Positions 25,690-36,443 of a stretch of 64,000 bases of DNA are shown in pieces. The stretch is from Sagittula salina (lineage in GTDB: Bacteria; Pseudomonadota; Alphaproteobacteria; Rhodobacterales; Rhodobacteraceae). The notes under the pieces were generated by a model that saw nothing but the letters and a program-made list of their open reading frames with translations, was not told the origin of the DNA and made no database searches. The stretch spans positions 100,747 to 164,746 of the forward strand of contig NZ_JAGISH010000004.1 in assembly GCF_017813235.1 (NCBI RefSeq), written 5' to 3'. The first letter of the stretch is position 1; every line of letters begins with the position of its first letter. The translations under genes and the position numbers were made by a program.

Positions 25690-25845
25690 TGCCACCTCCC
25701 TCTTGGCGCGTGTTCCGTGCGCCCGTGCATAACGGGGCACGGGGTGGCCTGTCACCGCAATACCGACCTTCTGCGACATCATCGCGGCGCCGGCCCCCGT
25801 GGGGGCTACCGGGACCGGCCCGTTCCCAAGCGCGGCGGGTCGCTG

Positions 25846-26427
25846 TCAGGGCTTCCACTTGCGCTGGTCGGGGATGTGCAGGGTGAGGGTGTCGCCGACG
25901 CGGATCGCGCCCTCGCGCGTGACCCAGCCCGTGACGCCCCGGCGGCCCTTCGCGGCGGTCTTGAAGCCCTTCGCGGGCTCTCCGACCACCTGTTTCAGGC
26001 TTCGTGCGGGAAACTGGCAGGGGCGATTTTGCATGTCCACGACGATTGTGGCGCCCGAAGGTGCCTGAAGACGCGAGGACGGCGGAACATGCGAGAAATC
26101 CGGCAATCCGCGCACGACCACATTGGCGCCCATGCGCGCGGGATCGACGGCGTCGATGCCCATTTCCTCCGCGATCACCTCCAGTTCCTCCACGCTCACG
26201 ATGCTCAACTGGCGTTCATTCCCGATTTCCGTGCCTTTGGGGTACTGCGCCGTCACGCGCGAGCACGAAGGACGGGTCCGCCCGCCGTGAACCGATCCCT
26301 CCACCCCGTCAAAGCGCAGCGTCAGTTCGTTGCGGACCTCTGACAGCAGTTCCTTGCGGTCCTCGCTGGTGACGGTCCCCAGCCAGACGATTTCGCAGGT
26401 CCAGTCGGTGGGTTTCAGGGCAGGCAT
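25846..26427 (-). CDS. MOSC domain-containing protein
   Basis: A 193-residue cytosolic protein with the MOSC (molybdenum cofactor sulfurase C-terminal) fold. RQLSIVSVEELEVIAEEMG (about 73-91), MGANVVVRGLPDF (about 98-110) and the conserved cysteine in NRPCQFPAR (about 136) are the family markers, ending GVTGWVTREGAIRVGDTLTL. Relatives handle sulfur transfer or molybdenum-dependent reduction of N-hydroxylated compounds. The stop lies about 155 bases before fhs, and tam is 16 bases upstream on the same strand, so tam and this gene may be co-transcribed. Confidence 0.9.
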   Translation of the reverse strand: MPALKPTDWTCEIVWLGTVTSEDRKELLSEVRNELTLRFDGVEGSVHGGRTRPSCSRVTAQYPKGTEIGNERQLSIVSVEELEVIAEEMGIDAVDPARMGANVVVRGLPDFSHVPPSSRLQAPSGATIVVDMQNRPCQFPARSLKQVVGEPAKGFKTAAKGRRGVTGWVTREGAIRVGDTLTLHIPDQRKWKP

Positions 26428-26443
26428 GGCGGTCTCCGGCTTG

Positions 26444-27220
26444 TCAGTCTTGGCGCGTCACCGTGAAGAACATCCGCCGCAAAGGGAAGAGCACGGAGCC
26501 ATCTTCGGACGCAGGGTAGGCGCTGGCGATGACGTCTTCGTAGGCGTCAATCAGGCGAGTCTGCTCGGCCTGCGTCAGGGCCTGCAGGATGGGGCGGGCA
26601 TAGGTCGCCTCGGTGAAGCGGCGGACGGGGTTGCCCTCATCGCAGGCGGGAAGGATCTGGTAATACTCCGTCTCCCATAGCGACAGCGCCCCCAGCGGCG
26701 CCAGCAGGTGGTAGTAACCCGCCGGACGCAGCACATCGGGCAGGCCGTCGGGCAGCGGGCCACAGAGTTCTTCCGCCAGAACGCGCCACATCCGGTGCGA
26801 CGGCGCGTTGTTCTGGTGCGGGACCTGCACGGCCAGTGTGCCGCCGGGGGCGAGCGAATCCACCAGACGGGGCAGAATGGTTACATGATCGGGCACCCAT
26901 TGCAGGGCGGCGTTGGAGAAGATCAGCGCCGGGGTTTCCTGCGGTGCCCATTCGGTGATGTCGGCCTGAACCAACGTGTCATACTGCCCCTCTGCCTTTG
27001 CCAACATCTCGGCGGAGGCATCGATGCCCACCAGCTGGCGGGCGGGAAACAGGCTGCGCAGCGGCGCCGCCACCGCGCCGGAGCCGCAGCCAAGGTCAGC
27101 CACGCAGCCTTGGGGCAGATCCGGCAGCGCCCGCAGCAGATCCATCGCCGGGCGCAAACGATGACCCCGGAACCGTGCATAGGTTCCGGGGTCCCAGGTC
27201 ATGTGTGTCGCATCCACCAT
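26444..27220 (-). CDS. tam: Trans-aconitate 2-methyltransferase
   Basis: A 258-residue SAM-dependent methyltransferase that esterifies trans-aconitate, an inhibitor of aconitase. The SAM loop is VADLGCGSGAVAAPL (about 40-54), then VGIDASAEML, FSNAALQWVPDH (about 99-110) and APGGTLAVQVPHQNNAPSHRMWR, the last being characteristic of Tam. N-terminal MTWDPGTYARFRG also matches the family. Length is normal. ftsH ends 10 bases before its start and runs in the same direction, so read-through from ftsH is possible. Confidence 0.9.
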   Translation of the reverse strand: MVDATHMTWDPGTYARFRGHRLRPAMDLLRALPDLPQGCVADLGCGSGAVAAPLRSLFPARQLVGIDASAEMLAKAEGQYDTLVQADITEWAPQETPALIFSNAALQWVPDHVTILPRLVDSLAPGGTLAVQVPHQNNAPSHRMWRVLAEELCGPLPDGLPDVLRPAGYYHLLAPLGALSLWETEYYQILPACDEGNPVRRFTEATYARPILQALTQAEQTRLIDAYEDVIASAYPASEDGSVLFPLRRMFFTVTRQD

Positions 27221-27230
27221 ACTGCCGATG

Positions 27231-29147
<1,917 letters not shown>

Positions 29148-29226
29148 GACGGCGACTCCTTAATCAGGGAAGGCTTTGGCGCGGGGCCAGTGGTTGCCGC
29201 TTAACATAGACATATGTACGCCCGGT

Positions 29227-30480
29227 TCAATGCGTCATCAGGAACTGCCGGAAGGTCAGCGACCGGGCGCCCATCGGCAGGAACTCGAGCGTGACCTTCG
29301 GACCGAAGCCAAGCGCCGGACAGGCCCGCAGCATGTCGCCCTCCCAGACAGAAGGCAGCGCGCGGGCGGCGCGATGCGGATGGCGGGCGCGGGCGTCCCC
29401 GGGTAGCTGGCACCAGCCGTCTTCCCCCAGTTTGCGCAGCCCACGCAGATCGCAGGACCAGAGCGCGGGGCGGTCCTGCGGGCCGCGCTCCAGGCAGGTG
29501 GCGTTGGCCTTGAACTCCCCGAAGATACGGATATCGCTGCGTTCGGCCACGGCCTCGCAACCGTGCAGCGTCCCGCCGCCGCCAGACAACAGCCGGTCAA
29601 GCAGCGGCTCCAGCGCGGTGATGCGCGGACGCAGCGGGTTGCCGGAAACCCACATCAGCGCGGCGGCCAGCAGGCGCAACTGGGTGTCGCGCTCCAGCGC
29701 GGCGAAACGGCCGCGCGAAAACAGGATCTCGCCCGTGGGCACGCCGCAGCCCTGCCCCTCGCGCCCGGCCTCCTCCCACGCCTGCGCGGCGCGCGCCGCC
29801 AGCGCCCTGCGGGCCCGTGCCATACGCTGCGCGGCGCCGGACAGCACGTCGGCGCCCAGCCCTTCGTCCGCAAGCACGGACAACAACCGCCGCATCCGCG
29901 CCCGGTCAAAGCTGGGATCGTCGTTTGTGGGATCGTCGGCCCAGCGGCCCTTCAGAACTGTCAGATAGTGGCGCAGTTCCTCGCGCCCCATATCGAGGCA
30001 GGGGCGCACGACCTCGAAGCCATGCACGCGCCGGCGTGGCGCCATGGCAGCCAGCCCTTCGACCCCGGCGCCGCGCGCCAGCCGCATCAGGAAACCCTCG
30101 GCCACGTCATCGCGCGTATGGGCAAAGAGAACGTGCCGGAGCGACCCGCGCCAGCCGTCGATCAACCGCAGCCGCGCCTCTCGCGCCGCCTGCATCTTGT
30201 TGCCTTTGCCGTCCCAATTCCAGCGCAGCGTTTCATGCGGCCAGCCCAGGGTTGCGCATTCCTCCGCGACCATGGCCGCCTCTTCCGCCGCCTCGGGGCG
30301 AAAGCCGTGATCCACAGTCACGACCTGCAGGTTCACGCCCCAACGTTTTGTCCAATTGTGGGCGAGCGTGAGCATCGCCATGGAGTCGCCGCCACCCGAG
30401 ACCGCAAGTCCGATCTCCGACGGAAAAGAGGGCCCCAATAGGGCCCCCATGCTGTCGGCGAAACGCTGGTCGAGGTCCAC
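29227..30480 (-). CDS. tilS: tRNA(Ile)-lysidine synthetase
   Basis: A 417-residue enzyme converting the wobble cytidine of tRNA-Ile(CAU) to lysidine, essential for reading AUA. The N-type ATP pyrophosphatase P-loop is LAVSGGGDSMAML (about 27-39), followed by VTVDHGFRPEAAEEA, the segment LFAHTRDDVAEGFLMRLARGAG (about 118-139) and RVHGFEVVRPCLDMGREEL. The C-terminal domain is divergent, as usual in Rhodobacterales. It sits between cpoB and ftsH. Confidence 0.95.
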   Translation of the reverse strand: MDLDQRFADSMGALLGPSFPSEIGLAVSGGGDSMAMLTLAHNWTKRWGVNLQVVTVDHGFRPEAAEEAAMVAEECATLGWPHETLRWNWDGKGNKMQAAREARLRLIDGWRGSLRHVLFAHTRDDVAEGFLMRLARGAGVEGLAAMAPRRRVHGFEVVRPCLDMGREELRHYLTVLKGRWADDPTNDDPSFDRARMRRLLSVLADEGLGADVLSGAAQRMARARRALAARAAQAWEEAGREGQGCGVPTGEILFSRGRFAALERDTQLRLLAAALMWVSGNPLRPRITALEPLLDRLLSGGGGTLHGCEAVAERSDIRIFGEFKANATCLERGPQDRPALWSCDLRGLRKLGEDGWCQLPGDARARHPHRAARALPSVWEGDMLRACPALGFGPKVTLEFLPMGARSLTFRQFLMTH

Positions 30481-30683
30481 GACGGCCCTGCCCCTTCATC
30501 CTGACCCAAAACCCTCGGGGGCGCCTTCCGGGCCGAGGGCGGAGCCCCCCTTTCCGTTGACACCCACGCGATGGGGAACAATGTCCCCACCCTCTTAGCA
30601 GGACGTGGTTACTGACACCTTACAGACATCGCTGCCGTCTGTCCGGTGCCTGGCCCGCACGTCACTGGCACATCAGCGGCAAA

Positions 30684-31508
30684 TTATTGGCAGGCAAACC
30701 CGCGACGGCTCTCTTCTGCCGCCTGCACGTACTCGGAGCCGGGGTAGCGCGTGCCTACCTCGGCCAGCGTCACGCAAGCCTCAGGGGTGGAGCCCAGTTC
30801 GCCCAATTTCGCGCCCAGCCGATACAGCGCCTCGGGCGCGACCTTGCTGTCAGGGAAACCGGAATAGGCATCGAGGTAACGCCGTGCCGCTTCGCGCGTA
30901 TCACCCGCGCCTTCCAGCGCCTTGCCCTCGCCAACCAGGGCGGCGGGCTCCAGCGGCCCCTGCGGGTAGGTCTCGCGGAAGACAGCGAACAGGTCCGCCG
31001 CGCGGGCGAAGTCGCCGCTCTCCAGCGCCTCTTGTGCGCTGCGGAAATCCGCCTCCTCGCTCACCGCAAGCTCGCCCTCGTAGGGCAGTGCGTCGGTGCC
31101 GGAGGACGACGCCGGTGCGGGAGACAGATCGGCCGAAGCCTGCTCGCCACCCAGCGGCGGAATCTGCCCCACCTTGGAGAGGTCGCAGCCCGGTTCCAAC
31201 TCGCACACGCGGAACTGAAGGTCGCCCAGCCGGTTGGCTCCGTCCTCGGCCACGCGACCGACGCGGAACTCCAGCTCCTCGGTCTTCGCGGTGATACGGG
31301 AAAGCTCGGACTCCAGCGCGTTCAGCCGTTGCAGCACGTCACCGGAGACGGTCACCTGCGAGCCGCCCGTGGTTGACAACTCCCGCTTCAGCTTTGACAG
31401 CTCTACCTGCAGCACCGTCAGATCCTGCTGCACGTCGGCCAGCGTTTCCGCCCGCACCGGCAGCGCCAGGGCCCCCAGCGCCGCCACGATCATCCACGCT
31501 CCCCGCAT
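30684..31508 (-). CDS. cpoB: Tol-Pal system protein CpoB (YbgF)
   Basis: A 274-residue periplasmic protein. The signal peptide is MRGAWMIVAALGALALPVRA. A coiled coil follows (about 24-75: DVQQDLTVLQVELSKLKREL), which trimerises in E. coli. The C-terminal half contains TPR-like repeats (DFRSAQEALESGDFARAADLFAVFRETYPQ and the next two units). In E. coli CpoB couples Tol energy use to PBP1B during septation. The gene follows pal by 4 bases. Confidence 0.93.
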   Translation of the reverse strand: MRGAWMIVAALGALALPVRAETLADVQQDLTVLQVELSKLKRELSTTGGSQVTVSGDVLQRLNALESELSRITAKTEELEFRVGRVAEDGANRLGDLQFRVCELEPGCDLSKVGQIPPLGGEQASADLSPAPASSSGTDALPYEGELAVSEEADFRSAQEALESGDFARAADLFAVFRETYPQGPLEPAALVGEGKALEGAGDTREAARRYLDAYSGFPDSKVAPEALYRLGAKLGELGSTPEACVTLAEVGTRYPGSEYVQAAEESRRGFACQ

Positions 31509-31512
31509 CGGC

Positions 31513-32046
31513 TCAGCTCGTCAGACCGCCGGCCGCCAGCACGGTCACCGCGCGACGGTTCTTGGCGTAGCAGGCTTCGGCGGAGCAGATTTCCAGCGGG
31601 CGTTCCTTGCCGTAGGAGACCTGGTTCAAACGGTTGGCGGAAACACCTTTGGAAATCAGGTACTCCTTCACGGCGTTTGCCCGGCGGCCGCCAAGAGCAA
31701 TGTTGTACTCGCGGGTGCCCTGCTCGTCCGCGTGGCCTTCGATCACTGCCATGTAGTCGGAGTTGGTCAACAGCCACTGCGCCTGACCATCCAGCGTGGC
31801 GCGGGCCTCGGGGCTCAGCGTCGACTGGTCGACGGCAAAGAGCACGCGGTCGCCGACGCGTTGCTGGAAGTAGGCCGAGGAGGTCGGGTCATCGACGCTG
31901 CCCGGTAACACGCCAGAGGTCACACCGGCGTTGTTCATGCTGGCATCGTTGCCGCTGCCGCTACCATTGCCAAAGCGATTGGCGTTGGTACAAGCCCCGG
32001 CGGCCAGTGCCGCCATCAGCATCAGGGCCTTGGGAAGGTGTTTCAT
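31513..32046 (-). CDS. pal: Peptidoglycan-associated lipoprotein
   Basis: A 177-residue outer-membrane lipoprotein. The signal sequence MKHLPKALMLMAALAAGAC ends in a lipobox, with the lipidated Cys at about 19. After a linker, the OmpA-like domain shows VLFAVDQSTLSPEARATLDGQAQWL and the peptidoglycan-binding signature IEGHADEQGTREYNIALGGRRA (about 112-133), where the Asp and Arg contact diaminopimelate. The start at 32046 is preferred over the ATG three codons earlier because it begins a conventional lysine-containing signal peptide. Works with TolB and TolA. Confidence 0.96.
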   Translation of the reverse strand: MKHLPKALMLMAALAAGACTNANRFGNGSGSGNDASMNNAGVTSGVLPGSVDDPTSSAYFQQRVGDRVLFAVDQSTLSPEARATLDGQAQWLLTNSDYMAVIEGHADEQGTREYNIALGGRRANAVKEYLISKGVSANRLNQVSYGKERPLEICSAEACYAKNRRAVTVLAAGGLTS

Positions 32047-32150
32047 CACTGTCATCCTGCTCTTTCGCGCGTTTGTTGCGCATATGTTGTTGCGGCGATC
32101 CTATCACACACAACGGGACATGGGAATCGGGGGAATCGGGCCGCGGCGCC

Positions 32151-33473
32151 TTATTGCAGCGGTCCCCAGCTGGGATCGGACGCCCCGGCGGGCGTGCGCA
32201 CACGCCGCAGATTGCGGCCCGAGATATCGACGGAATAAAGCGCCGATGCCCCCTGCGCGCCCTGCGTTTCGCGGGTGAACATGATGACGCGGCCATTGGG
32301 CGCCCAGGTCGGACCCTCGTCGAGGAAGGAGGCGGTCAGCAGCCGTTCTTCGGACCCGTCGACGTTCATCACACCGATGTGGAAACGACCCTTGTTCTGC
32401 TTGGTGAACGCGATGCGGTCGCCCCGCGGAGACCAGACCGGCGTGCCGTAGCGACCTTCGCCAAAGGAGATGCGCGCCGCCTCGCCACCGCCCGCCGACA
32501 TGACATACAACTGCTGCGATCCGGAGCGATCACTCTCGAACACGATGCGGGAGCCATCCGGAGAGAAGGACGGCGCGGTTTCAATCGCGGGGCTGTCGGT
32601 CAGACGACGGGTTGCGCCACTGGCAACGTCCATCGCCCAGATGTCGGTGTTCGACCCCTGGGTCATCGAGTAAACCACCATCCGCCCGTCAGGGGAGAAG
32701 CGCGGCGCAAAGCTCATCTCGCCGCCCGTGGTTTCGATGATGCGGCTCTGGACCGCGCCGACATCGAGGATGTGGATGCGCGGGAAACCTGTAACGTAGG
32801 AAGTATAAAGCACCTGGTTGCCGTTCGGCGAAAAGCGCGGGGCCAGCACGATGGAGGCGCTGTCGGTCAGGTACTGAACGTTCGCACCGTCGTAGTCCAT
32901 CACGCCAAGGCGCTTCTGCCGTTGATCCTTTGGCCCCGTTTCGGAGACAAAGACAACGCGGCTGTCAAAATAGGGCTGTTCGCCCGTCAGGCGGGAATAG
33001 ACCTGATCGGCGACCTTGTGCCCCAGTCGCCGCCAGCCATCGGCGGAGGAGGCGAACTGCATCCCCTCACCCAGTTCGCGCTCTGCGAACACGTCCCAAG
33101 CGCGGAATTTCACCACCACGCGGCCAGCACTATCGGTGCTGACAGCGCCGGTAATCAATGCCTGCGCGTTGACCGCCTTCCAGTCGGCGAACTGCACCGG
33201 CGCAGCAAAGGTGGACACGCGCGAGATATGCGCGTCGCGGGGGATTTCACGGAAAAGGCCGGTGTTGACGAGGTCCTCGGCCACCACGCGGCTGATGTCC
33301 TGCGCGTATTGCTCCGCCCCCGGTGTTTCCGCCACGAAGGCGGGGATCGCGATGGGCATCGGCTCCACGATGCCGCGGTCGATTTCAAGCCGCAAAGGCC
33401 CCTGTGCCATAGCGGGCACCGCCGCCAAAAGCCCAAGCACCATCATCAGCCACATCATGGCTCGTCTCGTCAT
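32151..33473 (-). CDS. tolB: Tol-Pal system beta-propeller protein TolB
   Basis: A 440-residue periplasmic protein. The signal peptide ([23 protein letters not shown]) is followed by the N-terminal domain and a six-bladed WD40-like propeller with repeated FSPDG motifs (for example [15 protein letters not shown] and [15 protein letters not shown]). The ATG at 33473 is preceded by a strong aggagggg. The frame is open upstream, but that part has no signal peptide or similarity. TolB binds Pal and the TolA C-terminus. Confidence 0.97.
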   Translation of the reverse strand: MTRRAMMWLMMVLGLLAAVPAMAQGPLRLEIDRGIVEPMPIAIPAFVAETPGAEQYAQDISRVVAEDLVNTGLFREIPRDAHISRVSTFAAPVQFADWKAVNAQALITGAVSTDSAGRVVVKFRAWDVFAERELGEGMQFASSADGWRRLGHKVADQVYSRLTGEQPYFDSRVVFVSETGPKDQRQKRLGVMDYDGANVQYLTDSASIVLAPRFSPNGNQVLYTSYVTGFPRIHILDVGAVQSRIIETTGGEMSFAPRFSPDGRMVVYSMTQGSNTDIWAMDVASGATRRLTDSPAIETAPSFSPDGSRIVFESDRSGSQQLYVMSAGGGEAARISFGEGRYGTPVWSPRGDRIAFTKQNKGRFHIGVMNVDGSEERLLTASFLDEGPTWAPNGRVIMFTRETQGAQGASALYSVDISGRNLRRVRTPAGASDPSWGPLQ

Positions 33474-33714
33474 GGAACCCCTCCTAGGGACCTGCCCAGC
33501 AACTGCCGCGCGGATCTGCCGTCCGCATACGATTTTCAATACAGCGCATTTGATGCACCTGAAACACCCTTCAAGCGCCATTTCAGCGGGGAATTGCCGA
33601 AATCGCAGGCCCGGGGTGCGGTTTTTTCCGGTTTTGTGACGGTCCGGACCCCGCAAGGCCCGACCGGTTGCGAAATCGTGATCGCCGGCGGGGACAATCA
33701 TGACGGCGAAGCGC

Positions 33715-34944
33715 TCAGCGCAGCCGCATGTCCTCCGGGTTGAAGGTGATCTCTACCTCCTTCCACTGGTCGTACTTCTCCGCCGGCAGCGTGTAGCCGT
33801 CGTTCTGGCAGCGCAGAACGGCGCGCCGCGCGGACTGGAAGGCAGTTTCGACAGCCTGGCCGCTGCCGCCTTCGGACCCGATCAGGCGCACGGTGCCCGC
33901 CACCCGGCCCTGCCGGTCAAGCTCGAACGCGATGGTCACCGTCACGTCCGCCGCCTGACTGCCGACGTCCACAAGCCAGCAGGCCTGAACGGCGAGCCGC
34001 AGCCCGTCCCTTTCCCCCGCTGTCAGGGGAGGCCCCTGCGGCGCGTCGGCACCCGCGCCCGCGTTGCCCAGTTCCTCGGCAAGCGCCGCGGCAAGCAGGT
34101 CGTCGGCGCTCTCCGGCGCGGGCTTCTGCGGCGTCTCGGCGGGCGTGTCCCTGGGCGGCTCGGCGGCCTGTTCCGCTGTCTTCTCGGGTGGCGTCTCTGG
34201 CGTTTTTTCGGCGGGCTTCGCGGATGCGGCCTGCGGCGGACGCGTCTTTGGCCGCATGGATGAGGCGGGCGCAAGCGAACCGGAGGGTTCCTCCGCCTCG
34301 GTCACGATCTCCGTCGTGGTCTCTGGCGGGGCGGTCGCCTCCTCCGTTTCCTCTGCCACATCGGGCGATGTGGCATCGGGGCTGGCGGCCTGCTGGGTCT
34401 CCTCTGCTGTCATGGCCTCGGGGTCCGGCGGGGCCACGGGCGTATCCGCGACGCGTGGCGCAGGGCGGGGCGTCGGGCGCGTCGTGGCATCCGGTGCCAG
34501 CACGCGCGGCTGAGGCTCCGGCGCAGGCGGCGCCGGGATCGGATCGGGCTGCGGTTCGGGGATCGGCGTTGGCACAGGGTCCGGCTCGGGCTCCGGCGCA
34601 GGGTCCGGCTGCGGCGCAGGTTCGGGAGCAGGTGCCGGGGCAGGCGCCGGGGCAGGCTCTGGGGTCGGGTCCGGCTCAGGCTCGGGGGCGGGTTCTGGCA
34701 CGGGGGCCGGTTCCGGTGCGGGGGCAGGTTCCGGCTCTGCCACGGGTTCCGGCTCCGATGCCGGTTCCAGCGCGGTCGTATCGGTGGGCCGTGGAGTCGA
34801 GAGGGCCGCGAACTCGGCTTCCGACAGCACGGTGACATCCGCCACCGACATTTCTGGCAGAGGCGCACTGAAGATATCCCCCAGCAGGAGCCAGAGGAGG
34901 ACGAGGATGTGAGCCCCGGCCGAGATATAGAGGGGACGGTTCAA
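33715..34944 (-). CDS. tolA: Cell envelope integrity protein TolA (TonB-like)
   Basis: A 409-residue protein spanning the periplasm. One N-terminal membrane helix (about 6-25, [19 protein letters not shown]) anchors it. Residues 55-180 are a Pro/Glu/Ala-rich low-complexity stalk built of EPEPxP-like units, more TonB-like than the helical stalk of E. coli TolA. The C-terminal 120 residues, with [10 protein letters not shown] and [20 protein letters not shown], form the TolA/TonB C-terminal domain that contacts TolB and Pal. The stop of tolR is 9 bases upstream. The identification as TolA rests on gene order. Confidence 0.93.
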   Translation of the reverse strand: MNRPLYISAGAHILVLLWLLLGDIFSAPLPEMSVADVTVLSEAEFAALSTPRPTDTTALEPASEPEPVAEPEPAPAPEPAPVPEPAPEPEPDPTPEPAPAPAPAPAPEPAPQPDPAPEPEPDPVPTPIPEPQPDPIPAPPAPEPQPRVLAPDATTRPTPRPAPRVADTPVAPPDPEAMTAEETQQAASPDATSPDVAEETEEATAPPETTTEIVTEAEEPSGSLAPASSMRPKTRPPQAASAKPAEKTPETPPEKTAEQAAEPPRDTPAETPQKPAPESADDLLAAALAEELGNAGAGADAPQGPPLTAGERDGLRLAVQACWLVDVGSQAADVTVTIAFELDRQGRVAGTVRLIGSEGGSGQAVETAFQSARRAVLRCQNDGYTLPAEKYDQWKEVEITFNPEDMRLR

Positions 34945-34953
34945 CGAAGGACC

Positions 34954-35439
34954 TCAGTTCCCGTCCGCAGCCGGACGATCCAGTGCGGGCCCGCCAACGT
35001 CGGTCACCAGACCGATGGAGGAGAATCCCCCGGCGTTCAGAGCGCCCATGACCTGCGCCACCTGTTCATAAGGCACCGTGCCGTCGGCGCGCAGGTAGAC
35101 CCGATCGTCAGAGCGTTCGGCGGCGATGGCGCGCAGCCGGTTCACGAGGTCCTCGCGCTCGACCGCCGTCGACATGATCATCACCGTGCCGTCGGCGGAC
35201 AGTGTCACCGAAAGCGGTTCTTCGGTGTCTTGCGGAAGCGCCTGTGCGGCGGTCTTGGGCAGTTCGACCGGCACGCCCACCGTCAGCATCGGGGCCGCGA
35301 CCATGAAGATGATGAGCAGCACCAGCATCACGTCCACGAAGGGCGTGACGTTGATTTCGGACATGGCCGCCGAGGATCGGCGCGACCTGCGTCGCCGTTT
35401 ACCGCCGCCGCCGCTGCCCTTGATGACACCCGCGCCCAT
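34954..35439 (-). CDS. tolR: TolR protein (ExbD family)
   Basis: A 161-residue inner-membrane protein. A strongly basic cytoplasmic N-terminus (KRRRRSRRSS) precedes MSEINVTPFVDVMLVLLIIFMVAAP, where the Asp in FVDVMLVLL is the proton-channel residue. The periplasmic part ends in a TolR dimerisation domain (VYLRADGTVPYEQVAQVMGAL). It forms the motor with TolQ, whose gene is 3 bases upstream. Confidence 0.96.
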   Translation of the reverse strand: MGAGVIKGSGGGGKRRRRSRRSSAAMSEINVTPFVDVMLVLLIIFMVAAPMLTVGVPVELPKTAAQALPQDTEEPLSVTLSADGTVMIMSTAVEREDLVNRLRAIAAERSDDRVYLRADGTVPYEQVAQVMGALNAGGFSSIGLVTDVGGPALDRPAADGN

Positions 35440-35442
35440 GGC

Positions 35443-36138
35443 TCAGGAATCCAGCTGGCGCGAAAGGATGGTGGAAAACTCGTCCGCGAAGGCCTCGTAG
35501 TTGCCCACGATACGGTCGGAGTCGGCGCTGAACTTGTTGTAGAAGATAACCGCCGGGATTGCCGCGAGCAGGCCGAGCGCGGTGGCGAGCAGCGCCTCGG
35601 CGATGCCGGGCGCCACAACGACCAGCGAGGTGTTCTGCGACTGCGCGATCTGGACAAAGGCGTGCATGATGCCGAAGACAGTCCCGAAAAGCCCGATGAA
35701 CGGCGAAGTGGAGCCGATGGTCGCCAGCACGGGCAGGCCCTTTTGCAGGGCGTCGGCCTCCTTTGTGATGGCCACGTCCATGGAACGGTCGATGCGGCTC
35801 TGGGCGTTGGCGATCAGCCCGCCGTCCTCGCGGTGCGAGCGGCGCCATTCGATCATGCCAGCCGCAAACACCCGCGCGGAGCGGCCTGCGGGTTCGGTCC
35901 CCATCTGGTCGAACAATTCGTCCAGCGGCTCGCCCGACCAGAACATGCGGTCAAAGGCGGCGGCCTCGCGGCGGGCCTTGCGATAGCTGACGAATTTTTC
36001 GAGGATGATCGCCCACGACCAGACGGAGGCTGCGATGAGCGCCATCATCACGAGTTTCACGGTCAGGGTCGCGCGCGCGAACAAGGCGAAAAACGAGAAA
36101 TCGATGCCCTGCGCGAGGGTGGCCACGTCTGCTTCCAT
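35443..36138 (-). CDS. tolQ: TolQ protein (MotA/TolQ/ExbB proton channel family)
   Basis: A 231-residue inner-membrane protein with three helices. The conserved core is PVLATIGSTSPFIGLFGTVFGIMHAF (about 135-160), followed by GIAEALLATALGLLAAIPAVIFYN, both lining the proton path. Length is normal. As first gene of the minus-strand tolQ-tolR-tolA block, its promoter should lie in the 300 bases shared with the opposite-strand diguanylate cyclase gene. Confidence 0.97.
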   Translation of the reverse strand: MEADVATLAQGIDFSFFALFARATLTVKLVMMALIAASVWSWAIILEKFVSYRKARREAAAFDRMFWSGEPLDELFDQMGTEPAGRSARVFAAGMIEWRRSHREDGGLIANAQSRIDRSMDVAITKEADALQKGLPVLATIGSTSPFIGLFGTVFGIMHAFVQIAQSQNTSLVVVAPGIAEALLATALGLLAAIPAVIFYNKFSADSDRIVGNYEAFADEFSTILSRQLDS

Positions 36139-36443
36139 AGAACCTGCTCTTTGCTGTCGGCCCGTTTCGGTGGGCTCGTTACCCCTGATCTACCCGATTT
36201 GCGGTGTAAACACCATATTCGTGGAGGACTGGCGCGGAAACGCTTCTGCATGAGCAAAACGCCGCTTACAGGCGCCACGACATGCCGTATGATGTCGTCG
36301 CCATCCAGAAGTTCATCGAAAAAGTGGATAAATATTGAGCAGGACCTCTATTCTTGTCCTTGTTAACCCTTTGCTAACCAAGCTTGCTTAGGCATCAAGC
36401 GAAACTGTTTCAGCTCCACTACTATAGGGATATTCATATACCC
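36139..36443. promoter_or_regulatory. Divergent promoter region between tolQ and the diguanylate cyclase gene
   Basis: A 305-base gap with an AT-rich centre (about 36300-36430) must carry promoters in both directions. It holds the CtrA-like box at 36363-36378. I see no further gene in it. Confidence 0.5.
36363..36378 (+). promoter_or_regulatory. CtrA-like binding box
   Basis: ttaaccctttgctaac matches the alphaproteobacterial CtrA consensus TTAA-N7-TTAAC with one mismatch in the second half. It is about 65 bases before the chosen start of the diguanylate cyclase gene. Confidence 0.4.

Noticed and set aside
31677..33743. A 688-codon plus-strand frame across pal and tolB
   Set aside because: It is antisense to two well-identified genes and has no recognisable domain.
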